A stretch of DNA of 64,000 nucleotides, taken from assembly GCA_024663395.1 (NCBI GenBank), contig JANFAH010000005.1:2914001-2978000 (forward strand). The letters run 5' to 3'. A program made the position numbers and the translations under genes. Position 1 is the first letter of the stretch. Each line of letters begins with the position of its first letter. Under the pieces are notes generated by a model. The model was not told the origin of the DNA. It saw only the letters and a list, made by a program, of their open reading frames with translations, and ran no database searches. Positions 54,750 to 64,000 of the stretch are shown piece by piece. Source of the DNA: Pisolithus tinctorius. Its lineage: Eukaryota > Basidiomycota > Agaricomycetes > Boletales > Pisolithaceae.

Positions 54750-55864
54750 ATGGATCCATATCTGGCAAAGCTCCGTGAACGCCCCCCCTCATTTCCGAGT
54801 CACTATAAAAGCACGAGCCCAGATGAGCGGTCGTTTACAAATCCCATGGCCGCCATTGAACACTATTGGGCCGTTATTGGGGGCCCTCACAGCAGTGCGC
54901 GTGTGTACGGTTCAGATGATTGGTGGGTTACGCATTCCCAGGCGAGTGTATTGTTGAAACTTAAGCATTGACACTAGTCCATTGATCCCATGTGGTCGTG
55001 CAACGTCACCGTTGCCAGTCGCGATCCAGTGTAAATCGGAGAACGAGGCAAGGCGGGTTGCAGGAACGCTTCAAGGCATCGTGAATTCACTGCCACACGG
55101 GGCAGACCACACCCAAATACTCGCCGCATTCGACATACCATCTGTACGAACGTTGCTTGAAGATGAAGCGGGCTTTTACGCGATCGTGATTGGCTCACCT
55201 CCCGGCATTCATCGCACAGCGTAAGCTAGTAGTTTTGATTATATGTCAAACCAAGCTTGACGTTTCTAGTGAGAGTGCCAAACGTGCGGAAGGGTCGTTC
55301 AAATACCCTATACGCAGGCACACCCCCTCATTCTGGCTTGCGTTGGCATTTGTGATTGTTAAAGGCGTTCCTCAACACATGCCACCTTTGGAGATCGTCG
55401 TGGAGGTCCCTGAGAGCCCCATTGATACCTTGGGAAAACGGCTCCGTGATTCACTGCATATTTCGCCACAGACACCGCAAACAGCCTCAGCATTTACATC
55501 CCGTGCCTCGTCTTCTGCAACCTCTACCTCTTCCACTAGGCTGGAGACTGCAACGAGTGACGCAGAGCCGTCCCCCATCATATATAGTCACGTTCGCAAC
55601 CTACGCGGTATAATATCGAGCCACTACTATCCAACTTCTATGACGCCTGTGCGGACGTTAGCGCGCCCACTTGGTACTCTAACCTCTCGCTATCTTGCTT
55701 CTCATGGGTATGGTGCTGAGGATGTCAATCTCATTATCGAAGTCTACAGAAATGCGCATACAAGTGAACAGTTCATCACGTTGCTTGCGAAGCGAGGCAT
55801 GGCCGTCAACGAAGCAAAATTTTTGCAGGATCTCATAGATCTACGTAATAGGCATGATATCTAG
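54750..55864 (+). CDS. KDZ passenger 3, possible RNase H1 N-terminal-like fold
   Basis: Three exons, 54750-54922, 54978-55220 and 55270-55864, give 336 residues without stops; donors GTGGGT and GTAAGC are good. N-terminal text is MDPYLAKLRERPPSFPSHYK, then NPMAAIEHYWAVIGG. Across the second intron it reads FYAIVIGSPPGIHRTAESAK, then SFKYPIRRHTPSFWLAL. The GxxPGI pattern followed by a K/F-Y segment recalls the small RNase H1 N-terminal (viroplasmin-like) nucleic-acid-binding domain, but this is a weak resemblance. A Ser/Thr-rich linker and a C-terminal helical part (VRTLARPLGTLTSRYLASHG) follow. Function unknown. Confidence 0.6.
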
Positions 55865-56411
55865 AGAGATGCAATATTTTTACTGGTACTGATAGAACTA
55901 CGTGACAAGTAGACAAAACCATGTACGCTGTACTTCCAACCTTTGCATTTGAGAAGACCAAGGGTGATTACATAATTGGATGACTACCTACCAGCCAATT
56001 GAAACTCATCCCATGACACTGGCATGTTTGCGGCGAGTACCGGAACCTTATTTGCGGAGCGCCCCCTTCCTTTCTCCCAGACTCCGATCTGCACTACCAT
56101 CTGATAAGCCCACAACCACAACGCACATAAAGCACAGCGACCCTGCGATGGTTTGGCTTGCCATACCGTGGCAATGGCCTGGAGATGGGGGTGTTTTCGT
56201 TTGGTAAGGTCTTATACAATGGTACCGTACTTATCTTAAAATACCAAACAGGCAGTTGACTTGCTTTCCGAGTGAATACTCATGGAAAGAAGGATCGAAA
56301 AAATTCCTGGCTTCTCTCTTGGGTCATTATCGTTCATGGATCGGGATTGCGGGCAATGGCTATGCAAGGTGAACACAAATTTTTCTCATCTCCTGCACTC
56401 GAGGCTGAGCC
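55865..56411 (+). promoter_or_regulatory. Upstream region of the KDZ transposase
   Basis: No gene seen. Presumed promoter and leader for the transposase starting at 56,412; no specific motif is claimed. Confidence 0.35.
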
Positions 56412-59400
56412 ATGACGATCCCCAGGAAAAAAAAGAAAACATACCATGTGTACTGCGAAACCTTTGATGAAAGCGGGCGTGCTTTCTCTCGCACAGTTCG
56501 ATTTTCTGACGACTACCGCCGCCTTGTCACTACTCACGACCCACCTATCCGACTTCGGACTACACCGAATGGACCTGCGGACAGCTTTATGGAGGCCTCA
56601 GACGATTGGGGGAATGAGGACAACTATTGGGATGGAGATGCCTATGGTGTTGCACCCAGCAGATCCGTGCAGCGAACTCAGATCTTGGTAAGTTTTTTTT
56701 TGAACTGATAAGACCTCGACCGACCTTTTATGGGACAGGATGACCCGTTCAAGGAGTGGGCAGGGTTCAATGGTGAAGAATACGGTTATCGCGAGGAGTA
56801 TCTCTTTGAAGAACTCCGGCTTGAGAGCCGCGGCGATGCTGCCAAATGGTGTAGTTGCGAGGTGGCTAGTGGAATGCCAAACGAACGACTCTTTCGTTGC
56901 GAAGATTGTCATGGGGTCACATTGTCGTGTCAGACCTGTTGTCTAGCAACTCATCAACGTTTACCGTTACACAAAATCAAGGTGAGCTCGTCCAGTTTAT
57001 AATACATCCCACCCTTCATAAATCATTCGCAGAAGTGGAACGGAAAGTTCTTTGAGCATGTCACCTTAAAGCAGCTTGGCCTCATAGTTCAGCTCGGTCA
57101 TGAAGACATGTTTTGCTACTGTCCGGAGCGCGGTCATTTAGATTTCGTCGTCGTCGATGTCAACGGCATTCACCCCGTTAATGTGAATTTCTGTGGCTGT
57201 GAGCAGCGCGTGTCCCATCACCAACAGCTTCTGCGATGTGGTTGGTATCCTGCCACCATCTGTAATCCAAGGACAGCTTGCACCAGAACAGTCTTGGATC
57301 ACTTTCTGCGACTCACATGGTCAAGTAAAGTTTCGGCGTATGAATACTATCGCACGCTGGAGCGTCTTACAGATAATACAGGTATTAATATGCCGAAGGT
57401 ATGTGGTATGGGCCCTTAGTCTAGTCCCCGCTGATGTGCGTCTCAGAGTCGGTATCATCCCTTTTTGCGCATGGTTCGTCAGTTCCGCCACACGAAACTC
57501 CTCAAAAGAGCAGGGAGGGCAAGCGAGCAAGATGGTATTCGTACCACCAAACCTGGTGGGCTCGCTGTGTTGTGTCCTGCATGCCCACAACCGGGCATGA
57601 ACTTGCCTGATGATTGGAAAGATGCAGAGCCCTCTAAAAAGTTCGTTGGACATATTGGGCACTACACATATTCTAATCAAGGCCTTAGGTTTCTTTATTC
57701 GCTCATCATTGCGATAGATGCCAACTTTCGGCTCAAGAACCGTGCACGTGCGTCTGACCAGGATCCAGGCCTGCATACCGGCCTTGCCTACTTTGTTGCC
57801 GATGGCCCTTACAATGAGCACGTACTTCGGTTTGCTACGCAAGAAGATGTGCGTCTGCATGTAATATGTTTTTGATTTCCCGCCCTTGACTCTCGATTTA
57901 GATTAGCACGTGTAACAGTTTCAGGTCTATGGCTCACGCTGAAACCAAGTTCGCAACTGGTCTTCGTACAACGGGTGTAGGACTATGCCTTTGTGCCCGA
58001 CATGAATTTGTATGCCCTTGTGGCGTGGGCGATTTGCAAAAAGGCGAGCGGTAAGTACACATCTACACACCTTCCAGTCGCATCCGTTCATAAATTCCCA
58101 GCTACTGTAACATGGACTATATATTTTTTTCGGCTATTTTCCCCTTTCTGCTCCTTTCCATGGTCATTTCCTACGACATCGCCTGTCAATGGAAACTCAA
58201 CCTTGCCCGAAGGATAGACCAGCTCCCCGAACATCTACGTCTCCCCCTCGCCGTCGTCGCATCGTCGTTTGTGTTCGGTATTCCGAAGTTCCATGCCCCT
58301 GCTCATTCTGCCTCATGTGCTATACCCCATTCTCTCAATCTTCTGCCTGGTGTTGGCCGCACTGATGGCGAAGGGGTCGAGCGTAACTGGTCGGAGATCA
58401 ATCGTGTCGCAAATAGCACAAAAGAAATGACACCCGGCGCGAGGCATGATACCATCGACGACCACTTCGGCCATCACAACTTCAGAAAGCTTGTTGGTCT
58501 CGGTAAGCACGAATCTTGTGGGATGGTGTACTGTACTAACAGCGGTGAAGGATGTTTACTTCGTGACAGGCTCAAAGCTGCCACTGCTGAGCGATCTCGT
58601 CATTGCGCTACCCTGGAGGAATTTAACACATCTATTGGCGCTTCACAGAGGGAGACATGGACCGCTATGATCACCGCATGGGAAGCTGATAAATCCAAAC
58701 CGAATCCATATGCCACCACTCAGTGTTGTACGTATTCCTGTTCCTTGCGTTATGTACATTGGGTCACCAGATGTGATTGCAGTTCCAACCGAGGCTGAGG
58801 TTCGCTCCCAGCTGGCCGCTGATGACAAGGCTGCGGCTGCTCGTGGGGAATTCAGCCGCCATAAAATGTCCCCAAGCAGCTTTGTTTCTTTCGGGTTGGC
58901 AATTGAAGAAACTCAGTACGTGATTTTCCTTCAGGCCTAGACAGATGAGCCTAGATTCAATGCCAGGCGAAGTCTGAAGTCAGACGTATCGGCTGAATTA
59001 CGGCTTACGGTGACTCAAGACACAAGTTTACAACGACGTCGTGCTGCGCTCTTCCGTCAAATCCGACAGTTTCGCGAAATTCAAGTGGTTTACATGATTG
59101 GCATCGAGAGTATTGTTCAACGGTCCGAAGATCCTGAAGCCGAAGCCAAAGCCATCCGCTTGTGCATGCCATCGGAGTTGTCTCCAGCTGAGCGGATGTC
59201 TATCTCTGACGACATTTCTGTCATTGAAGCGCAACTTAGAGAGGCGCAATGTCGTGATGCCCTTGGCAAGCTTCGAAACTACCTACATACGCAGACTCAT
59301 TTCATCAAATATCGAAACACGAACATCCGTGGCCAAAGGGCAAATACTCACGCAAAGACACTGATAAGCACACTCTCCTCAAAGATTGGCAGAGTCGTAC

Positions 59401-60212
59401 AGAAGTACCGGGTAGCTCGTGCGGCGCTCCTTGCGCTCCGTGGTGCAGGTTCCTGGGAGGAAGAGCTGCGGCCGCTGCAAACGAAGGATGTGTGTGGACC
59501 GACTGCATCTACATCGGGTGACATTGATGATCCGAATGCCATCATTGGTTCCAACGGCTGCCAAAGGTCCAAGAAGCAGCGCGAGGCTTTAAGACGTGGC
59601 TTGGGTGAGGGATATAGAACAACGTCTTGGATCTGGGCATGTGGGACAGTGGCAAGCGGTGATGAGGGGATGATCGAAGGTACGTCAATATCTACGTCAG
59701 CACATCATTCCACTAAATCAAAATTGTTTTAAGCACTACGCATAGAGTGGGCGAAAGCCCGTGCCCGAGCGGCGCGCTGGTCTGAAGAGGTTGAGCTTTT
59801 GCTGGAAGAAATGCGGCGCACGGAAAAATTCCTCGAGTACAAGGCGCAGTGGTGGAAGCAGCATAGGGAACCCCCCAGTGGTGTCGCGGTTGATAGCCTC
59901 GTAAGGGAAGGAATTTGCGCATATGCAGATCGACAGGCCACTCTGCAGCGCCAGCTCTCTGATCATTTTAGCACGCTTTGGCATCGAGCGAGGACCAACG
60001 TTGAGGTCGAAGATTGCACCGAATTTTTCAGCATCGATGACGATTCGAATAGCGGTGCGTATGAGTTGGGGGACAGTGATCTGGAGGACGACGATCCGAA
60101 TAGCAGTGCATATGAGGTGGGGGACGATGATCTGGAGGACGACGATCCGAATGGCAGTGCGTATGAGGTGGGGGACGATGATCTGGAGGACGACGGGACA
60201 GACGAGGAGTAA
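56412..60212 (+). CDS. KDZ transposase, CxC2 class
   Basis: About 1,100 residues from at least nine exons (56412-56687, 56739-56981, 57033 to about 57398, and on) with 45-60-bp introns. The basic leader MTIPRKKKKTYHVY precedes the Cys cluster WCSCEVASG ... RCEDCHGVTLSCQTCC. The catalytic region includes LYSLIIAIDANFRLK (first Asp), VISYDIACQWKLNL (second Asp) and the signature FGIPKFHAPAHSASC ... GVGRTDGEGVERNWSEIN. Before it a second Cys/His patch reads CARHEFVCPCGVGDLQKGER. The C-terminal helical region (GRVVQKYRVARAALLALRGA, RIEWAKARARAARWSEEVEL) is typical of the family. The end carries three 17-residue acidic repeats. I find no stop or frameshift, so it may be active. Confidence 0.93.
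60045..60200 (+). repeat. 51-bp minisatellite in the KDZ transposase end
   Basis: Three in-frame copies encode NSSAYEVGDDDLEDDDP with small changes. A slippage-prone acidic tail; no function assigned. Confidence 0.85.
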
Positions 60213-60409
60213 CTGTTCTTACTCACCTGCCTATTTAGTCGATATCCGCAGTTGGAAGATTGTCCTGCTATTTCCGAATGTAAATCCTACCGTAGGGTTT
60301 AATATGATTTGATTTTGTGAATATATTTGGCGGGGATTGAAATCTACCAATGTCCTACAGCTTACTAAACATCAGGTAAACACTATTGAGTGGCTGTGTG
60401 GTGGCTGTG

Positions 60410-60530
60410 TGGTAGTTGCTGGGGGTTTGGTCAAATGTGCTGATTGCAGGGACTGGTAGTTGCCATGAGTTGTGTAACAGTGTTTGTGGTAATTGCCATA
60501 TTGCTAGGTCTAAATCTACAGACTCTGGTG
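60410..60530. repeat. Right terminal inverted repeat of the KDZ element
   Basis: Imperfect reverse complement of 49,307-49,430. Confidence 0.8.
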
Positions 60531-60537
60531 CTGTTTG
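60531..60537. repeat. Target-site duplication, right KDZ junction
   Basis: CTGTTTG, second copy. Confidence 0.85.
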
Positions 60538-61214
60538 AACGGGAAGGGGTTTTTCGCTACATCGTGCGGGGTGATAGGGGGTGTGGTCAGATGCATATTG
60601 ACCTTGTTGGCTTGGCACGAAGGGCAGCCTTTGCAGTAATTCCGGATGGACTGGTACATGCCAGGCCACCAGACATATTTGTTCATTTTCTTCGTCATTG
60701 CTTTTACTCCAGGATGTCCGAAAGCAGGGATATCGTGGTACTGCTGAAGGACGTCTTGGTGAACCGGTTCCGGTACGAAGATCCTTCTTCCCTTTCTTCT
60801 GACTCCGTCAGACCCTTCTGTTGTTTCCGGGGCGGAGAGGGACGCAGAGGCCTTTTTCACCTCCTGGTACAGGTCAGCATTGAGCTGGAACACGCATCCA
60901 TTACCTTTCCGAGACCTTGGCTTGTCCTCAGATGGGCGCTCGGTAGGCTTCTCATCCTTGAAGGAGACCTTCCGGACGGGCGGAGGAGTTCTTGAGGGTT
61001 TGGGAACTGTCTGATCGATCTTAAAAAGGGAAACAACGGAGGGTCTCACCCCCCCCTCAAGCCAAACGGCCTTTGGAAGTAGGGTAGAGATGGTTTCCAG
61101 CTCGGCATTGAAATCCGAGTGGCAGGAGAGGGTGTCAGCGGCAGAATTTTTGGTTCCCGCGATATGGATGAACTGTAGCGGGTACTCCTGTAGGGTAGCT
61201 TGCCAGCGGGCTTG
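60531..61214 (-). pseudogene. Gypsy RNase H-integrase tether and integrase H2C2 finger (severed)
   Basis: Continues the pol frame after a TGA at 61,215: QARWQATLQEYPLQFIHIAG and SAADTLS are the usual RNase H-to-integrase text. The integrase zinc finger (HDIPAFGHPG ... YCKGCPSCQANK) and NPFPFKQ follow, then the KDZ insertion. The right copy of the duplication (60,531-60,537) encodes the FKQ end. Confidence 0.9.
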
Positions 61215-62558
61215 TCAAGCTGTAAGCTTTTGCGGTTGTGTGTAGTAAGTGATATTTTGATGGTCTGTATAGACCCGAGTTGGCTCCAGTGGAGACAAGA
61301 GGTAAGGGCGCCACTGCTTGAGGGCGCGCATTACCGCGAGCATCTCCAGGTCATAGACCTGGTAGTTTTGTTCTGCTCCGGTCAGCGACTGAGACATATA
61401 CGCACAGGGGTGGAGTGTTCCCGAGTCGTCGGCCTGCGATAGGACCGCCCCGGTGCCAAGTTTTGAGGCATCGGTGTGGAGTACGAAAGGCTTCTGGAGG
61501 TTCGGAAGATGAAGAACGGGTTTGGACGAGAGGGCCTTCTTGAGAGCCTCGAAGGCAGAGCTTTGCTCCGGGCCCCAAGTCCATTTTGCATTTTTCTTAG
61601 AGAGGTCGTGTAGCGGTTGGGCGGTCTGCGAGAAGCCGGAAATGAACTGCTGGTAGAAGTTGCAGAAGCCTAGGAACGACCAAAGTTCCTTAAGAGTCGT
61701 TGGCGCCGGCCACATTTTGATGGCTTCGATTTTAATTTCCGATGGTTCGTATTGACCCTGACGGATCACGAACCCCAAGAATTCTATGTCTTCGGTTTTG
61801 AAGGTACACTTCTTCAACTTCAGGCAGAGGTGTTCCTCGGAGGCGATCCGCAAGAAGCGGCGGACTGATTCACGAAGTCCTTCTCTGGTTTTCGAGTGTA
61901 TAGTGACATCATCCATAAAGATGACGGCCTTCCTCTCGTTCTTGAGTTCTCCGAACGTGTGGTCCATGTATCTCTGGAAGGTAGGCGGTGAATTGCACTG
62001 CCCGAAGAACATTACTGTTGGTTCAAAGAGTCCTCTAGGGGTTATGAAGGCCCCTTTCCATTCGTCGCCCTCCCTTACCCTTATGTTGGTGAAACCCCAG
62101 CAGACATCGAACTTGGCAAAGTAGCGGGAGTCAGCGAGCTCGTCAAGGAGGGTTTTGACGTCAGGGAGGGGGTACGAGTCGACAATGGTTTGAGAGTTCA
62201 GGTACCGGTAGTCTTGGATGAGTCTTCTTTTTCCGTCTTTCTTTCCTACGAAAAAGACAGGGGCTGCCTGCGAAGATTTCGAGGGGCGAATCTTTCCACA
62301 TTTGAGGTTTTCCTCGATGAATTCATCAAGGCCCTTGAGTTCGTCGAGCAAGAGCAGATAGATGGCTCCTTTCTTCGGCTGGAAGCCGGGCTTCAATCGT
62401 ATTTCGTGGTCGAGGAAACCACGGTGTGGCGGAAGAGGGATTTCTTCTTCGGAGAAGACTACTGAGAAGTCCCGATATTCCGAAGGTAAATCAACCTCTG
62501 CTTGTACGTGAGAAGCTTCGAGTTTCGTGGAAATGGAGGTATGGGTTATTTTCATGGT
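61215..62558 (-). pseudogene. Gypsy reverse transcriptase and RNase H
   Basis: RT blocks in order: IRPSKSSQAAPVFFVGKKDG, RLIQDYRYLNSQTI, LADSRYFAKFDVCWGF, FGQCNSPPTFQRYM and the catalytic AVIFMDDV, where FMDD replaces the common YMDD or YIDD. The thumb text KKCTFKTEDIEFLGFVI follows. RNase H has FVLHTDASKLGTGAVLSQ, YDLEMLAVMRALKQW and VYTDHQNI. The frame is open between TGA codons at 62,559-62,561 and 61,215-61,217. The text on both sides of each TGA is in the same frame, so the domain block itself is undamaged. Confidence 0.93.
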
Positions 62559-63077
62559 TCATGCGAAGTCGGTTCCGCAGACGCGGTTTTTCTTGTCGAG
62601 TCCATGGTCGAGCTCTCCCCAACCGATCAGCTTTCTGGAGGTCCAGCTGATTATGGGGTTATGCTCCTTGAGCCAGGGCATTCCGAGAAGGAGGGATTCC
62701 CAATTTCCGAGCTTGAGGACGTACGTGTGGATGCGCATAGTCTTTCCCCAGATCTTGGCTCTGAAAGAGGCGATATGGGTTACCCAATCTCCGGTTTTTC
62801 CTTTATAGCTTCTAGACTCCCATGGGCGAGCGATTTTGCGTGTCGGGATTTCGTATTTCTGCACGATTGCCGGATCAATGATATTCATTTCAGCGCCTGA
62901 GTCGAGGATGGTTTGGACGGTAGCGTTTTGTCGGTCGACGAGGTAAGCAAAACCAGCGATAGAAGTGATTGACATATCTTGTTCATAATCGTACACTTTT
63001 TCGGTTTCTATCTTAGCCTCTACTTTCCGGGATACTATAGGCTCTCTTCCTGACGCTACACCAGGAGAGCCTTTCAA
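62559..63077 (-). pseudogene. Gypsy aspartic protease
   Basis: Contains the catalytic triad text ILDSGAEMNIID, a flap-like region and GNWESLLLGMPWLKEHNP. It opens by overlapping the gag end by about four bases in another frame, so a frameshift or restart would be needed for gag-pol. It ends with TGA two codons before the first Met of the RT block. Confidence 0.85.
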
Positions 63078-64000
63078 AAATCCGGTTGACCTTTCGGTCC
63101 ACCATCATCTGTGGGTTCGTCATTCTCCCCACAGTAGCTGTCGGTCGGTTCTGAATCTTCCTCCTCTTCGGAATTCTTGTCGAACTCCTCGAGCATTGCC
63201 AGGATGCGAGTGCAGAATTTCTGGGCCAAGGAAGACTTACTGTTTGTTGTGGACGAGGGGCATTTAGACTTCATGTGCCCTGTCTTACCACATCCATAAC
63301 AGGTAGGAGCTTCGCTCTGTGATCAGACCTTAGACTTCTGGTCAACATCCATGGCGTAAGGGTCTCGGTATGGAGTCTTCGGAAATGAAGAAGACGACTT
63401 TGATCCGTGAGAAGTTTGTTCTTGTTTCCATAAGTAGGAGCGGTCTTGGAAGGTCGCCTTTCTGGAGAAGACCTTTAGGGTAGCCATAGCCGCACGTGCC
63501 GAAGTAGCCTGGCAGATCCAGTCTTCCACTGTGTCGGGTTTGGGGCCTGACATAAGGATCCATTTGTTGACTTCTTTGTTAAGGCCTTTGCCGAAGAATA
63601 CCACGGCGGTGGTATCCTTGGTAGAGATCTGGGCCTTGTTGAGGCAGTTACAGAAGTCGGCGATATACTCGTCAAGGGAGCGGTCCCCTTGATGGATAGC
63701 CAACAGATAGAGTAGTGCAGTGGCTTTGGCATCTCCCACCTGGAAGGTTTCTTTTAATTTCATGACAAACTCGTCCCATCCATCGAAGATTTTGAGGTCG
63801 CCGAGTGGTGTGGTGTTTTCATTGACATAGGCTTCCACGAAGGCATGGGCCGAACCACTGCCCATATAAGAAAGGGTGAAGGCGATCTTGGGCTGGTCTT
63901 CATAGTAGATATGTTCGTTAGTGGCCAGGTAGAGTTTGATGCTGCTTAACCAGGTGGAGAAGTCCTGGTGTGCCCCGTTATACGAGAAGGGCTTGTTTAA
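63074..64000 (-). pseudogene. Gypsy gag with zinc knuckle (N-terminus beyond window)
   Basis: The frame is open from the window edge: FSYNGAHQDFSTWLSSIKLY, FTLSYMGSGSAHAFVEAYV, FVMKLKETFQVGDAKATAL and LDEYIADFCNCLNKAQI are typical Ty3/gypsy capsid text. TGA at 63,323-63,325 stops it after AMDVDQKSKV. The same frame then continues with the CCHC knuckle CYGCGKTGHMKSKC and an acidic tail to 63,074. Confidence 0.9.

Larger units (their letters stand above)
49307..60530 (+). mobile_element. KDZ (Kyakuja-Dileera-Zisupton) DNA transposon, 11.2 kb
   Basis: Bounded by imperfect terminal inverted repeats (about 120 bp) and a 7-bp duplication, within the integrase gene of the gypsy element. It carries four genes: passenger 1 (+, 49.7-52.8 kb), passenger 2 (-, 52.9-53.6 kb), passenger 3 (+, 54.8-55.9 kb) and the CxC2-type KDZ transposase (+, 56.4-60.2 kb). 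It looks complete. Confidence 0.9.
41839..64000 (-). mobile_element. Ty3/gypsy chromodomain retrotransposon with two nested insertions (right end beyond window)
   Basis: Order on the minus strand from the window end: gag with zinc knuckle, protease, reverse transcriptase, RNase H, integrase H2C2 finger, [KDZ insertion], integrase core and chromodomain, an extra ORF [with LTR-element insertion], polypurine tract, 3' LTR. RNase H before integrase is the Ty3/gypsy order. Without the insertions the visible part is about 6.7 kb. Several in-frame TGA codons interrupt gag-pol. The 5' LTR lies outside the window. Confidence 0.95.

Noticed and set aside
61786..62900. Plus-strand frames of 74-132 codons
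   Set aside because: They are antisense to the gypsy RT and protease, whose catalytic motifs define the coding strand.

Overview
The window is nuclear DNA of an agaricomycete-type basidiomycete. Genes carry many short (48-60 bp) GT-AG introns. The mobile DNA (Plavaka and KDZ transposases, a chromodomain Ty3/gypsy element) and the large NACHT-WD40 gene are all typical of mushroom genomes. Only two genes look like ordinary, intact housekeeping genes: a glycogen-targeting PP1 regulatory subunit (32.9-35.3 kb, +) and the polyadenylation factor PFS2 (35.7-37.9 kb, -), arranged tail to tail. The rest is duplicated gene debris, one immune-receptor-like gene and nested transposons.

Layout. 1-711: F-box gene on the minus strand with an in-frame TAG. 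0.9-3.5 kb: decayed block with a TEN1-like OB-fold gene and unidentified minus-strand exons; a second decayed copy lies at 11.0-13.1 kb. 3.9-8.9 kb: NACHT-WD40 NLR-like gene with 14 near-identical WD repeats, three single-base frameshifts and an almost CpG-free 3' half. 9.1-10.7 kb and 13.3-14.0 plus 29.6-30.4 kb: two copies of an unidentified repeat; the second is split by a Plavaka transposon.

14.0-29.6 kb: Plavaka element with a transposase (minus) and a divergent passenger gene (plus). The transposase is split by a 9.0-kb foldback element at 14,914-23,944. That element is two 4.15/4.63-kb inverted arms built of short GGGCCC-type repeats and 161-bp tandem repeats around a 218-bp loop, flanked by a 12-bp direct repeat. 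Removing it and one repeat copy restores the Plavaka reading frame.

38.3-41.7 kb: a 3.4-kb block with no CpG dinucleotide, apparently ancient methylated TE debris. 41.8 kb to the window end: a minus-strand Ty3/gypsy element (669-bp 3' LTR, PPT, gag, protease, RT-RNase H, integrase with chromodomain, and an extra 3' ORF ending in a second zinc knuckle). Two younger insertions interrupt it: a gag-only LTR element (43,720-47,945) in the extra ORF, and an 11.2-kb KDZ transposon (49,307-60,530) in the integrase. The KDZ element has degenerate terminal inverted repeats, a 7-bp target duplication, three passenger genes and an apparently intact CxC2-type KDZ transposase.

The strongest candidates for something undescribed are the foldback element, the KDZ-in-gypsy composite with its passenger set, and the gypsy element with a second zinc-knuckle ORF. 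All homology calls come from reading translations and recalled family patterns; no database search was run.
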